Notes under the pieces: generated by a model
Database searches by the model: none
What the model was told of the DNA's origin: nothing
Seen by the model: the letters and a program-made list of their open reading frames with translations, nothing else
Origin: an uncultured Bacteroidales bacterium
GTDB taxonomy: Bacteria > Bacteroidota > Bacteroidia > Bacteroidales > Bacteroidaceae
Direction: 5' to 3'
DNA length: 64,000 nt
Assembly: GCA_902779845.1 (NCBI GenBank)
Contig: CACZCZ010000003.1
Coordinates: forward strand, 124,001 to 188,000
Shown here: piece by piece, positions 55,607-64,000 of the stretch
How the letters are laid out: every line of letters begins with the position of its first letter
Position numbering within the stretch: the first letter of the stretch is position 1
Made by a program: the position numbers and the translations under genes

Positions 55607-56068
55607 ATGGAAACTACGCTCGTTTTGCTCAAACCAAGCTGTGTTCAACGCCAACTTATCGGTGAAATCGTACATCGCTTTGAGCGCCGAGGCCTGCGCA
55701 TCGCAGGCATGAAAATGATGCAGTTGGATGAATCCATCTTGCGTGCTCACTACGCTCACCTCGTGGATCGTCCCTTCTTCCCGCTTCTGGCAAAGTCGAT
55801 GATGGCATCGCCGATTGTGGCAATGGCCATCAGTGGCGTGGAAGCCGTGCAGGTGGTGCGTGCCATGACAGGTTTTACCAACGGTCGCGCTGCTGATCCC
55901 GGTACGATTCGCGGTGACTACGCCATGAGCAACCAGCAGAACATTGTCCACGCCTCGGACTCTATTGAGAATGCCGCCATCGAACTGGCCCGCTTCTTCC
56001 GTCCTGAAGAAATCTTCGACTACCGCAGCGGAGTGCAGGACTACATCTACGCTACGAATGAAATCTGA
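55607..56068 (+). CDS. ndk: Nucleoside diphosphate kinase
   Basis: Balances NTP pools by phosphate transfer through a phosphohistidine. The start METTLVLLKPSCVQR, the TNGRAADPGTIRGDY segment and the active-site His115 in NIVHASDS are all standard. At 153 residues it is full length. Confidence 0.97.
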   Translation: METTLVLLKPSCVQRQLIGEIVHRFERRGLRIAGMKMMQLDESILRAHYAHLVDRPFFPLLAKSMMASPIVAMAISGVEAVQVVRAMTGFTNGRAADPGTIRGDYAMSNQQNIVHASDSIENAAIELARFFRPEEIFDYRSGVQDYIYATNEI

Positions 56069-56108
56069 GCGTTTCCCTAACACAAAAACTTTTACCTTCT
56101 AACAAAAG

Positions 56109-57083
56109 ATGATTCATATTCTCAGACATACAATCGCTGCCTTCGTGCTCTCAGCAGCCTCGCTCCCCATGATGGGACAGGACATGATAGCACGTCAGGC
56201 TCCTATTGACCGAAAGATGCGCGCCGTTGACAGCGTGGAGATTCAGCGCCTGATTCAACAGGAGTACCTGGATAACCCCGCAGAAGACCTCTATCCCAGT
56301 TGGGAGGATGACTACATCAATATGTACGGCAACGTGCAGCTCCCCAGCGAGTACAAGATAGACTTGCGTGGCTTCTGCATGCCGACAACAAACCGCATCG
56401 TCACCTCTCACTACGGCTATCGTCCCCGTTTCCGCCGTCAGCATAAAGGCATAGATATCAACGCTTATAAGGGTGACACCATCCGTGCTGCTTTCGATGG
56501 CAAGGTACGAGTCGTGACCTTCCAGAGGGGCGGCTACGGCAATGTCGTCGTTATTCGTCACCCCAACGGATTGGAGACCATCTACGGTCACCTCTCCAAG
56601 CATCTGGCCCAACCTGACCAGACCGTGAAGGCTGGACAACCCATTGGACTCGCAGGCAGCACCGGACGCAGTACGGGTACGCACCTCCACTTCGAGACAC
56701 GCCTTTTGGGAGAATACATTGATCCCGCCAAGCTCTTCGACTTTGAGCACCAGGATGTCACGGGCGACTTTTATGTCTTCAAGGGCCGCGGTCGCGGAAT
56801 CCTGTTGGGCAAGCATGATGTTAATGGCGCATCACAGACTGCCGAAGGTGATCTGGCACAGGCTGATGAAGGCGTTGAGGTCACTTACAATTCGGCAGAG
56901 ACAGCACGCAACAGCCGCAGTCAGCGTGCTGCACGCAACTCGCGTATTCACAAAGTCCGCAGGGGCGAGACTCTGGGGAGCATTGCCCGCAAGCATAGAA
57001 CCACCGTGGCCAAACTCTGCCGCGCCAATGGCATCAGCGCGAAGACCACCTTGCGCGTAGGACAAATCCTGAAGTATTCATAA
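56109..57083 (+). CDS. M23 peptidase with C-terminal LysM domain
   Basis: Envelope murein endopeptidase or division-site activator. After a signal peptide (FVLSAASLPMMG) the M23 domain shows HKGIDI (His112, Asp116) and THLHFE (His194), so the zinc site is complete, unlike degenerate EnvC types. A low-complexity linker with NSRSQRAARNS leads to a LysM repeat (HKVRRGETLGSIARKHRTTV). At 324 residues it probably trims peptidoglycan during growth. Confidence 0.93.
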   Translation: MIHILRHTIAAFVLSAASLPMMGQDMIARQAPIDRKMRAVDSVEIQRLIQQEYLDNPAEDLYPSWEDDYINMYGNVQLPSEYKIDLRGFCMPTTNRIVTSHYGYRPRFRRQHKGIDINAYKGDTIRAAFDGKVRVVTFQRGGYGNVVVIRHPNGLETIYGHLSKHLAQPDQTVKAGQPIGLAGSTGRSTGTHLHFETRLLGEYIDPAKLFDFEHQDVTGDFYVFKGRGRGILLGKHDVNGASQTAEGDLAQADEGVEVTYNSAETARNSRSQRAARNSRIHKVRRGETLGSIARKHRTTVAKLCRANGISAKTTLRVGQILKYS

Positions 57084-57106
57084 AACATCACCTATTTCTC
57101 TGAACG

Positions 57107-57649
57107 ATGAATACTGAGGAGCAGTTCCGTGCGGTCATGAAGGAATGCCGCGAAGTCTTCGTCAAGAAACTACACGACTACGGTGCTGCGTGGCGCATCC
57201 TTCGCATACCATCGCTGACCGACCAGCTCTACATCAAGGCCAACCGCATCCGCTCATTGGAGATGAAAGGTGAGTCCAAGGTGGGAGAGGGCATTCGCCC
57301 CGAATTCATCGCTATCGTCAACTACTCCATCATCGGACTGATCCAACTGGAACATGGCATCGCGGAGAAACCCGACGACATGACCACCGAGGCTGCCATC
57401 GCAGAATACGACCGCTTGGCAGAAGACTCCCTGCAGCTGATGCTCCGCAAAAATCACGACTACGACGAGGCATGGCGGGGAATGCGCGTAAGCAGCTACA
57501 CGGATATCATCCTCCAGAAAATATTCCGAACCAAGCAAATCGAAGAACTCGGCGGGGCCACGCTCATCAGCGAAGGGATTGACGCCAACTACATGGACAT
57601 GATGAATTACGCCGTCTTCGGACTCATCAAACTGACCTTCGGAGAATGA
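57107..57649 (+). CDS. DUF1599 (Nmad1) protein with internal duplication
   Basis: A 180-residue cytoplasmic protein with two copies of the DUF1599 motif: KLHDYGAAWRILRIPSLTDQ (about 21-40) and KNHDYDEAWRGMRVSSYTDI (about 115-134). The domain has been named nucleotide-modification-associated domain 1; a role in nucleotide metabolism is inferred from that. Its stop overlaps the next ATG (ATGA), so translation is coupled to the BT_3928-type gene. Confidence 0.87.
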   Translation: MNTEEQFRAVMKECREVFVKKLHDYGAAWRILRIPSLTDQLYIKANRIRSLEMKGESKVGEGIRPEFIAIVNYSIIGLIQLEHGIAEKPDDMTTEAAIAEYDRLAEDSLQLMLRKNHDYDEAWRGMRVSSYTDIILQKIFRTKQIEELGGATLISEGIDANYMDMMNYAVFGLIKLTFGE

Positions 57650-58827
57650 ACAGCAAATTACAATGGACTGTGGTGAACACATGCCGCCTGGTAGTGTCCG
57701 CCACTTTCGTTTTTTCGGGGCTTGTCAAACTCATCGACCCCCACGGCACGGCTTACAAGATTCATGACTATCTTGTAGCACTACAGCTCATCGACCTCTT
57801 CTCGGCAGACTACCTGACGCTCATCATGTCCATCGCGCTCGGCGTGATGGAGTTCACATTGGGGATTCTGCTTTTCTGCAGCATCCGACGCCGCAGCACC
57901 ATTGTCCTCATGGCCCTCTTGACGTCATTCTACACACCCCTCACGCTGTGGCTGGCCATCACCGATGCCGTGACAGACTGCGGCTGTTTTGGTGATGCCG
58001 TGCATCTTTCCAACTGGCAGACTTTCGGTAAAAACGTCGTATTGCTGGCCATGCTGGCATTGCTGTGGTGGCAACGCAACCGGCTCTCGCGTCTTGTCTC
58101 ACAGCCACTCCAGTGGTTGGTGTCACTGTACTCTGTCCTATATGCGCTCTTCTTGGCCGGCTTGTGCCTCTATGGCGAGCCGATTATAGACTTCCGCCCG
58201 TTCCACATCATGCAACACATCCCCACTGCGATGCAGTGGCCTGAAGACCCCAAGGCGCTGCCCGAGATTCTGGATTTCAATGTGGAACCCCTTGACGGCA
58301 ATGCCGACAACACCACGGAGGCCATTCTCGCGGATTCCTCCTACACGTTCCTACTCACGGCACCGCATCTGGAGCAGGCAGACGACAGCAACCTGGAGAC
58401 CATCAACGCACTATGCGACTATGCCCAAAAATATGGCTATCGGTTCCTCTGCCTCACAGCTTCCGGCGACAGCGCCATTCATCGCTGGCAGGACATGACG
58501 GGGGCCGAATACCCCTTTGCTTTCACCGATGAGCTGACCCTGAAGACCATGGCGCGAAGCAATCCGGCTCTGCTGTTGCTGCACAACGGAACCATCGTTG
58601 GCAAATGGAGCAATCGCACGATGCCCAGGGAAGAGGTGCTGACGCGCTCACTTGCGAAGCTGGATATCGCACATCCACGCTTTGAGGACTACCGGCGAAT
58701 CCTGCTCACACTGCTGTTGTGGTACGTCGTGCCGCTGGCAATTCTCATCCTGATCGACCGAGCCTATGCCAGCATCCGATGGTGGCATCGGAAACAAAAG
58801 CGAACTGACGCAAGCGTGAAAAAATAG
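57646..58827 (+). CDS. BT_3928-type DoxX-like membrane protein with thioredoxin-like part
   Basis: A 393-residue membrane protein. The first half has about four or five segments of the DoxX/MauE type ([37 protein letters not shown]) with TDCGCFGD between segments, a likely redox CxC. The soluble part has [10 protein letters not shown] and a thioredoxin-like [17 protein letters not shown]-type fold (here [10 protein letters not shown]). A last membrane segment ends it. A disulfide or quinone redox role is inferred. Confidence 0.85.
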   Translation: MNSKLQWTVVNTCRLVVSATFVFSGLVKLIDPHGTAYKIHDYLVALQLIDLFSADYLTLIMSIALGVMEFTLGILLFCSIRRRSTIVLMALLTSFYTPLTLWLAITDAVTDCGCFGDAVHLSNWQTFGKNVVLLAMLALLWWQRNRLSRLVSQPLQWLVSLYSVLYALFLAGLCLYGEPIIDFRPFHIMQHIPTAMQWPEDPKALPEILDFNVEPLDGNADNTTEAILADSSYTFLLTAPHLEQADDSNLETINALCDYAQKYGYRFLCLTASGDSAIHRWQDMTGAEYPFAFTDELTLKTMARSNPALLLLHNGTIVGKWSNRTMPREEVLTRSLAKLDIAHPRFEDYRRILLTLLLWYVVPLAILILIDRAYASIRWWHRKQKRTDASVKK

Positions 58828-58879
58828 CTCCAAGTGCGAAAAACTTACATTCTGTGCACATTCTCCCATCAAAAAGCAC

Positions 58880-58887
58880 TATATTTG
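58880..58887 (+). promoter_or_regulatory. -7 box (TATATTTG) for tpiA
   Basis: TATATTTG 50 bases upstream of the tpiA ATG. Confidence 0.55.
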
Positions 58888-58936
58888 CACCCGAAAAAGC
58901 GAAGTATTTAATTCAACCTATAAAAATATTAAGAAC

Positions 58937-59695
58937 ATGAGAAAGAAAATCGTAGCAGGAAACTGGAAAATGAACCTCAACCTGCAAGAAGGTATGGCAC
59001 TCGCCAACGAACTCAAGGCTGCCCTCGCTGCCGAGAAGCCTAACTGCGATGTCATCATCTGCACGCCCTTCATCCACCTTGCAAAGGTTGCTGACATCGT
59101 GGCCGGCACCGTTATAGGTCTGGGCGCTGAGAACTGCGCTGACAAAGAGAAGGGCGCTTACACCGGTGAGGTGAGTGCTGCACAGGTCAAGAGCACCGGT
59201 GCACAGTATGTCATCCTCGGCCACAGCGAGCGTCGCGCCTACTATGGCGAGACCGCTGAAATCCTGAAGGAGAAGGTGAACCTCGCTCTCGCCAACGGCC
59301 TGAAGGTCATCTTCTGCATCGGCGAAGTGCTGGAGGAGCGCGAGGCCGGCAAGCAGAACGAAGTCGTCGGCAGCCAGCTCGCTGACAGCCTCTTCGACCT
59401 CACCGAGGAGCAGCTCGCCAACATCATCCTCGCCTACGAGCCCGTGTGGGCCATCGGCACCGGCAGGACCGCTACCGCTGAGCAGGCTGAAGACATGCAC
59501 GCCTTCATCCGTGGTGTCATCGCAGGCCGCTTCGGCGAAGCCGCTGCAGAGAACATCAGCATCCTCTATGGTGGCAGCTGCAAGCCCAGCAACGCCAAGG
59601 AAATCTTCTCGAAGCCCGACGTGGATGGCGGCCTCATCGGTGGCGCTGCCCTCAAGTGCGCCGACTTCAAGGGCATCATCGATGCCTGGAACTAA
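58937..59695 (+). CDS. tpiA: Triosephosphate isomerase
   Basis: Interconverts dihydroxyacetone phosphate and glyceraldehyde-3-phosphate in glycolysis. Catalytic residues are in AGNWKMN (Asn9, Lys11), LGHSERR (His96) and [10 protein letters not shown] (Glu168), and the phosphate loop is [10 protein letters not shown]. At 252 residues it is normal, and codon use is strongly biased, as in highly expressed genes. Confidence 0.98.
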   Translation: MRKKIVAGNWKMNLNLQEGMALANELKAALAAEKPNCDVIICTPFIHLAKVADIVAGTVIGLGAENCADKEKGAYTGEVSAAQVKSTGAQYVILGHSERRAYYGETAEILKEKVNLALANGLKVIFCIGEVLEEREAGKQNEVVGSQLADSLFDLTEEQLANIILAYEPVWAIGTGRTATAEQAEDMHAFIRGVIAGRFGEAAAENISILYGGSCKPSNAKEIFSKPDVDGGLIGGAALKCADFKGIIDAWN

Positions 59696-59737
59696 AGCAG
59701 GAGAAATAATCATCACCGGAATAAAAGGTAATTGTAA

Positions 59738-60283
59738 ATGATAAAGAATTATTATTTATTATTTATTATTTGTTTATTCCCCTTAGGGGCTTTCGCTCAA
59801 GAAACATTTACCCAGCACCTCACCCGTCAAGTAACGGGTGAGGGCCGGGTAGTGCTTCATCAAGACGCTGAGATCGATGCCCTGGTCAATTCCCCCGCTG
59901 CTCATACTGCTAATCATAGCGGCATCGTAAAGCCCGTTCATCAGGGTCATACCGAAACGGACAGCACATCTCTCGCTGCCGAGCCCGTGCGCGAGTTGCA
60001 CAGCGGGCACCGCTCTCAGATGGTTGGCTACCGCATTCAGGTCTATGCCGGCGGTAATAGCCGCAAGTCGAAGTCCGAGGCCCATTACATGGGTAATCTC
60101 GTACGTTCAAACTTCGGTAATGAGATGGCTGTTTACACCAGCTTCATTTCTCCACGATGGGTTTGCCGTGTCGGTGATTTCAAAAGTCGTGAGGAAGCAG
60201 CTGAACAGCTACGTAAAATGCGTGCTACGCAGAAATTCAGCGAGGCGAGCATCGTGAAGAGTAAAATATATGTCTATTACTAA
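59738..60283 (+). CDS. SPOR-domain exported protein
   Basis: A 181-residue protein with a signal peptide ([16 protein letters not shown]), a low-complexity linker and a C-terminal SPOR domain ([36 protein letters not shown]). SPOR domains bind denuded peptidoglycan at division sites. The reading frame overlaps folE by 14 bases. Division-site role inferred. Confidence 0.88.
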   Translation: MIKNYYLLFIICLFPLGAFAQETFTQHLTRQVTGEGRVVLHQDAEIDALVNSPAAHTANHSGIVKPVHQGHTETDSTSLAAEPVRELHSGHRSQMVGYRIQVYAGGNSRKSKSEAHYMGNLVRSNFGNEMAVYTSFISPRWVCRVGDFKSREEAAEQLRKMRATQKFSEASIVKSKIYVYY

Positions 60284-60845
60284 GCAGCAACAACAGGACG
60301 CTCTCGCTGAGCATTATTCCGACATCCTACAACTCTTGGGAGAAGATCCTTCACGTGAAGGGCTCCTCAAGACACCCATCCGCGTAGCCCGAGCTTGGAT
60401 GGAACTTACGCGCGGCTACGATGAAGATCCCATAGCCATCCTGCGCTCCGCCCTCTTCAAGGAGAGCTACCACAACATGGTGGTTGTGCGCGACATCGAG
60501 TTCTACTCCCTCTGTGAACACCACCTCCTACCCTTCTTTGGTCACGTACACATCGCCTACATCCCCAACGGCGAAATTACAGGACTCTCCAAACTCGCAC
60601 GCATCGTCAACACCTTCAGCCATCGCCTGCAGGTGCAGGAACGCATGACCGAAGAGATTGCCCACTGTATCCAGGAAGCCCTCAGCCCGCAGGGCGTCAT
60701 GGTTGTCGTCGAAGCCCGCCACCTCTGCATGCAGATGCGCGGCGTCGCCAAGCAGGATGCCAACACCACTACCATGCACTACATCGGCGCCTTCGAACAC
60801 GCCGAGACACGTCAAGAGTTCCTCGACCAGCTCTTCAAGGAGTAA
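60270..60845 (+). CDS. folE: GTP cyclohydrolase I
   Basis: Makes dihydroneopterin triphosphate from GTP for folate. Zinc ligands are Cys82 and His85 in [10 protein letters not shown] and Cys153 in [26 protein letters not shown] is a family motif. At 191 residues it is full length. The last 21 bases including the stop are duplicated just downstream at 60852-60872. Confidence 0.97.
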   Translation: MSITKQQQQDALAEHYSDILQLLGEDPSREGLLKTPIRVARAWMELTRGYDEDPIAILRSALFKESYHNMVVVRDIEFYSLCEHHLLPFFGHVHIAYIPNGEITGLSKLARIVNTFSHRLQVQERMTEEIAHCIQEALSPQGVMVVVEARHLCMQMRGVAKQDANTTTMHYIGAFEHAETRQEFLDQLFKE

Positions 60846-60872
60846 ACAGAAGACCAGCTCTTCAAGGAGTAA
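60825..60872. repeat. Duplicated folE 3' end
   Basis: GACCAGCTCTTCAAGGAGTA plus A occurs at 60825-60845 (the end of folE) and again at 60852-60872, 6 bases apart, so the final codons and stop have been copied. Confidence 0.9.
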
Positions 60873-60896
60873 GCTGAAGGCCATGGTCCTCAAGCG

Positions 60897-61024
60897 AGTT
60901 CCACGCATGGAACTCCCCATAAGAGTTTACTCTTATTGCTTTTGCCACCAGTGGCAAAACCATTTGCCACTGGTGGCAAATCTATTTATCATGTGTGATA
61001 AAACGTTTTATTACATGTGATAAA
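60897..61024. repeat. Array of six palindromes at about 22-base spacing
   Basis: In order: AGTTCCA-CGCA-TGGAACT (60897), ATAAGAG-TTTA-CTCTTAT (60919), TTTTGCCAC-CA-GTGGCAAAA (60940), ATTTGCCAC-TG-GTGGCAAAT (60962), TTTATCA-TGTG-TGATAAA (60985), and TTTATTACATGTGATAAA (61007, one mismatch). Start-to-start distances are 22, 21, 22, 23 and 22. The third and fourth resemble the last palindrome at 37552, and both loci share TCTTATTGCTTTT. Confidence 0.92.
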
Positions 61025-61093
61025 TCCGCGCGCGCTGTACTTTTATAGGCATATTTGCACATGAAATTTACATTATCTCCACCTTTTTATGAC

Positions 61094-61152
61094 TATCTCC
61101 ACCTGCTTAACATCTTATCATTAAATGAAATAGCTGCAAGCAGGTGGAGATA
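61094..61152. repeat. Long inverted repeat TATCTCCACCTGCTT
   Basis: Perfect 15-bp arms at 61094-61108 and 61138-61152, with 29 bases between. A partial direct copy, ATCTCCACCT, lies at about 61074. Confidence 0.85.
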
Positions 61153-61194
61153 TATGCAATTTTTGATTATAAGGAGATAGGTAATTGGCTTGGT

Positions 61195-61342
61195 GAGTTA
61201 ATAGGTTAACAAGTTAACAGGTTAACAGGTTAACAGGTTGGCAAGTTAACGGGTTAAAGGGTTAACAGGTTAACAGGTTGGCAAGTTAACGGGTTAAAGG
61301 GTTAACAGGTTGGCAAATTAACAGGTTAACAGGTTAATAGGT
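61195..61342. repeat. GTTAACAG 8-bp-period array
   Basis: More than fifteen units such as GTTAACAG, GTTGGCAA, GTTAACGG and GTTAAAGG reach into the last codons of the GH2 gene. No unique spacers, so not CRISPR. Confidence 0.9.
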
Positions 61343-63862
61343 TCGAAGGGTGAGTTTGGCAGGCTTCAAGTCCTCGGCGGTAGCGGTGAGGGTGACGGTG
61401 GCGGGGGTGGTGCCGGCACGGAGGATGGCGAGGGCGCGACCTTCGTAGAGGCAGCGGTGGTTCACGAGCTGGGTGAGTTCGTCGCTATAGTGGTCGCCGG
61501 AAGAGACGGCTACCAGCCTCACCCCTAACCCCTCTCCCGTGGGCGAGGGGGACTTTGAGGGTTGGGACTCCACGGTGAAGGTGACGTCAAGGTTGGCGGT
61601 TGGGACGACCCTTCCTTTCTTGTCAATGGCTTCTACGCGGATGTGCTGGAGGTCAATGCCGTCGGCGCGCCAGAAGGTGGCCCCCCCTACGGCCCCCAAG
61701 GGGGCTTCTTTACCTTTGTGAACAGAGGATGAAGGTGTTGTGGTCCCCTTAGAGTTGAGGGTTGGGGGAAGGTCGGGGACAAGGCGCAAGGCAACGGCTG
61801 GGCCAGCGGTTTCGGCGCGGTGGCGGGCGACGATCTTACCGTCGGTGCGGGCGATGGCTTCGATATAGCCGGGCTCGTAGGTGAACTTGTCCCAACGAAT
61901 CTGGTTGCGGGCCTTGGGGTTCTTTCGGTCGTTCTGCTTGCGGCCAAGGCTCTTGCCGTTCATGACGAGTTCCACTTCGTCGGCGTTCGTGTAGATGGTG
62001 AGGTTGAGTTCATCGCCGGGCGTGCGTGTCCAATGGTCGGTGAGGCGGCGGATGCGCTGCTTGACACCATTCCAGTCGATGTCCTGACTCTGCTCCTGAA
62101 AGCAGAGGTGCACGACGGGTTCATCGGAGAAGATGCTCTTGGCGAGATAGGCGTTGGGCTTCGTGGTGAGGTCGATGTAGAAGACGCCCTGCGCCCAGCC
62201 CTTGGCGGGCCAGCCCTGGCTCTCGCCGAGGTAGTCGATGGCTCCCCAGTAGGCGAGGCCGATGACCTTTGAGAGATCCATCTCGTAGTAGTTGGGTCCC
62301 ATGGCGGCGGTGGTGGCCTCGCTCTGGTAGAACATCATCCAGGGGAACTTCTGGCCGTCGCCAGGGAAATACATATACCTATAATTATATGCGGCGATAT
62401 CGGTCTCCATCACGAGGGGTGCCGGCAGGGAGTCGGTCTCGAGGGAACGGCCACGGGGGTGCATAGCAACGGTGATGAGGCGCGAATCGTCGTAACGCAG
62501 CAGCAGCTGTTTCTGCATGCGGTAAGGCGTCACGCCCCAGTCGGCGTAGGGGATATTCCAATAGGTCTGCAGCTCGTTGCCGAGGCTCCAGAAGACGATG
62601 CTGGGGTGGTTGCGGTCGCGCCGTATCCACTCTGGGATGTCGTGCTGCCAGAGCGCAGTCCACTCTGCACGGCCACCGCAGTACTGCGTCAGCCATTTGT
62701 CGTAGAGCTCATCCACCACGAGGATGCCGAGGGAGTCGCAAAGGTCGAGGAGACTCTCGCTGTAGGGGTTGTGGGAGGTGCGGATATGGTTGAAGCCGAA
62801 CTCCTTGAGCAGGCGCAGACGTTTCTCTATGGCACGCGGATAGGCGGCAGCGCCGAGGGCGCCGAGGGTGTGGTGGTTGGCGATGCCCTTGAGGATGACC
62901 TTACGGCCGTTGAGTTTCATACCGAACTCGGGCGAGAACTCCAGCTGGCGGATGCCGAAGCGCGACGAAGTGACATCTATGACTGCACCGTCGGCGTTGA
63001 GAAGTTCCACGTGCAGCGTGTAGAGGAAGGGGTCGTCGATGTCCCAACGATGGGCGCCGGGCAGTACGATGGCAGGCAGATCATACTCGCGTGTCTTCTG
63101 GTTGCTGCGGAAACGCTGCTCGGAAGTCTGCTCCGCCACGCAGACACCTTTATTATCTGTCACACGCGCACGAAGGGTGACGGTCTTCAATCCCTTCTCG
63201 TTGGCTGTCAGTTCCACGCGAGCGAAGATGCTGTCTATACCGTTAGTAGTGATACGCAGGGGATGACGCGTGAAGAAGTTGACAGGGTCGGTGGTGATGA
63301 TGTGGACATCGCGGTAGAGGCCGGCACCGGTGTACCAACGGCTGTTGTTGGCGGCACGAGTGTCAGCGCGCACGGCAAGCACATTCTTCTCGCCCCACTT
63401 CAGGAGCCTCGTGATGTCGGCCTCGAAGCCCAGGTAACCATAGTCTGTTTTGCCGATGAAATGGCCGTTTAAGTAGGCATCACCCACATATAGGATGCCC
63501 TCGAAATCGATAAGCACACGACGGCCACGCCAAGATTCATCCGGTGTGAAAGTCTTGCGGTACCAGCCGATGCCCATCTCCTTGAAGCCACGGGGGGATA
63601 GGCGGCTCTTCACGTTGGCGCCGGGGTCGCTGGTATCAGGGCGCTCGTCCTCGCCGGGAGCTACCCATGGCTGCTCGATTTGGAAGTCATGGGGGAGGTC
63701 CACGGATCGCCAGCCGCTGTCGTCAAGGGTAAGGCTGGCCCCGTCGGCGATGTCGCCGGCATGGAAGCGCCAGCCAAAGTTCCATAGCAAGGATGTACGA
63801 GGTGCAGCCTGTACCACTACGGTCAGCATCAGCGCTGCAAGAAACAGTTTGAGCGTTCTCAT
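61334..63862 (-). CDS. Beta-galactosidase (GH2), exported, with repeat insertions
   Basis: An 842-residue glycosidase with a signal peptide ([15 protein letters not shown]), a jelly-roll N-terminal domain, an Ig-like domain and a TIM barrel. The acid/base Glu430 is in [11 protein letters not shown] and the nucleophile is probably Glu515 in [12 protein letters not shown]. The C-terminal region carries two repeat-coded insertions (about 710-735 [10 protein letters not shown], and about 768-780 [10 protein letters not shown]). Probably hydrolyses beta-galactosides in the periplasm. ATG 63862 overlaps the ispD stop (ATGA). Confidence 0.92.
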   Translation of the reverse strand: MRTLKLFLAALMLTVVVQAAPRTSLLWNFGWRFHAGDIADGASLTLDDSGWRSVDLPHDFQIEQPWVAPGEDERPDTSDPGANVKSRLSPRGFKEMGIGWYRKTFTPDESWRGRRVLIDFEGILYVGDAYLNGHFIGKTDYGYLGFEADITRLLKWGEKNVLAVRADTRAANNSRWYTGAGLYRDVHIITTDPVNFFTRHPLRITTNGIDSIFARVELTANEKGLKTVTLRARVTDNKGVCVAEQTSEQRFRSNQKTREYDLPAIVLPGAHRWDIDDPFLYTLHVELLNADGAVIDVTSSRFGIRQLEFSPEFGMKLNGRKVILKGIANHHTLGALGAAAYPRAIEKRLRLLKEFGFNHIRTSHNPYSESLLDLCDSLGILVVDELYDKWLTQYCGGRAEWTALWQHDIPEWIRRDRNHPSIVFWSLGNELQTYWNIPYADWGVTPYRMQKQLLLRYDDSRLITVAMHPRGRSLETDSLPAPLVMETDIAAYNYRYMYFPGDGQKFPWMMFYQSEATTAAMGPNYYEMDLSKVIGLAYWGAIDYLGESQGWPAKGWAQGVFYIDLTTKPNAYLAKSIFSDEPVVHLCFQEQSQDIDWNGVKQRIRRLTDHWTRTPGDELNLTIYTNADEVELVMNGKSLGRKQNDRKNPKARNQIRWDKFTYEPGYIEAIARTDGKIVARHRAETAGPAVALRLVPDLPPTLNSKGTTTPSSSVHKGKEAPLGAVGGATFWRADGIDLQHIRVEAIDKKGRVVPTANLDVTFTVESQPSKSPSPTGEGLGVRLVAVSSGDHYSDELTQLVNHRCLYEGRALAILRAGTTPATVTLTATAEDLKPAKLTLRTY
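61529..61550. repeat. GC-rich palindromic element in the GH2 gene
   Basis: CCCCTCTCCC-GT-GGGCGAGGGG (one mismatch), in frame, coding PTGEG on the minus strand. It is related to the recJ and thrC elements. Confidence 0.8.
61683..61770. repeat. Second GC-rich insertion in the GH2 gene
   Basis: GCCCCC-AA-GGGGGC at 61692-61705 and adjoining repeat-like DNA encode [20 protein letters not shown], an insert not expected in the GH2 fold. Confidence 0.6.
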
Positions 63863-64000
63863 CGTTCTGAAAGTAATGCCTCTGCAATCTTTAAATCGAA
63901 AGGCGTGGTGATTTTAATGTTTTCGCGGTTGCCGTCCACGAGGGTGACAGGATGGCCGAGGGCTTCGACGACGGAGGCGTCATCGGTGAAGGCCTCGGTA
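63859..64000 (-). CDS. ispD: MEP cytidylyltransferase IspD, C-terminal end (cut by window edge)
   Basis: Makes CDP-methylerythritol in the non-mevalonate isoprenoid pathway. The visible 46 residues read [20 protein letters not shown], then [20 protein letters not shown], the conserved IspD C-terminus. The stop overlaps the GH2 start. The N-terminal nucleotide-binding part is outside the window. Confidence 0.93.
   Translation of the reverse strand, partial: TEAFTDDASVVEALGHPVTLVDGNRENIKITTPFDLKIAEALLSER

Larger units (their letters stand above)
60846..61333. other. Gene-free repeat-rich gap between folE and the GH2 gene
   Basis: 488 bases with no gene. It contains the copied folE end, six palindromes (60897-61024), the long inverted repeat 61094-61152, and a GTTAACAG 8-bp-period array from about 61195 to 61342. 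Confidence 0.85.

Noticed and set aside
61195-61342. Possible CRISPR array or phase-variable promoter
   Set aside because: 8-bp units without spacers or homopolymer tract; it ends inside a gene's last codons and not at a promoter.

Overview
The window is chromosomal DNA from a member of the Bacteroidales, most likely Prevotellaceae. The assignment rests on several independent signs: promoters have the Bacteroidetes form (TAnnTTTG at -7, sometimes TTTG about 19-20 bases upstream) and Shine-Dalgarno sequences are weak; there are type IX secretion C-terminal sorting tails, C10 and C11 peptidases, a GH20/GH43/GH2 glycosidase set and BT_3928-type membrane proteins; and the gene orders DUF177-rpmF-fabH-era and thrA-apgM-thrC are typical of the group. 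Coding DNA is moderately GC-rich and intergenic DNA is AT-rich and full of repeats. I saw no tRNA, rRNA, CRISPR array, phage or transposase gene.

Layout. 1-3.7 kb: era (cut by the window edge), fabH, rpmF, DUF177 and an orphan histidine kinase, all on the minus strand. 3.7-8 kb: a plus-strand peptidase run (C11 lipoprotein, small conserved protein, Xaa-Pro aminopeptidase, bleomycin-hydrolase-like C1 peptidase). 8-11.8 kb: recJ-recQ. 11.9-17.2 kb: threonine operon thrA-apgM-thrC, in which the apgM-family enzyme probably supplies homoserine kinase activity. 17.3-18.2 kb: a short AraC-type regulator divergent from rhaM. 18.2-28.3 kb: a minus-strand series of mtnN, luxS, an AGCS amino-acid symporter, small membrane proteins, an ABCG-like fused transporter, a lipoprotein, GH20 and a FecE-like ATPase. 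28.4-32.6 kb: a TGS/uridine-kinase-like protein, the uncharacterised GGGtGRT plus NifU-like pair, and a C_GCAxxG_C_C protein. 32.8-37.5 kb: membrane pyrophosphatase, GPH sugar symporter and GH43. 37.8-44.4 kb: an accessory minus-strand cluster of secreted proteins and lipoproteins with internal duplications and gene relics. 44.7-50.4 kb: nrdG, a 1.2-kb repeat-rich gene-free stretch, an AspT-type transporter, xseA and xth. 50.5-61 kb: housekeeping genes (Smr/DUF2027, queA, C10 protease, ndk, M23-LysM, DUF1599, BT_3928, tpiA, SPOR, folE). 61.3-64 kb: GH2 beta-galactosidase and the 3' end of ispD.

The most unusual content is a set of repeat families. (1) Two loci (37.5 and 60.9 kb) hold runs of different 18-22-base palindromes spaced about 22 bases apart; the first runs directly into a perfect 22-bp tandem repeat whose unit recurs at 45.7 kb. 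(2) Degenerate arrays at about ten places have different sequences but the same 7-bp period, and they also occur inside xseA, apgM, thrC and a T9SS gene. In xseA the 7-bp period becomes a 7-residue coiled-coil-like repeat, present as three exact 66-bp units. (3) A GC-rich palindrome (CCCCTCCC-N4-GGGAGGGG) or close relatives lie in recJ, recQ, thrC, the GH2 gene and one intergenic region. These look like mobile or expanding short elements that enter coding sequence in frame.
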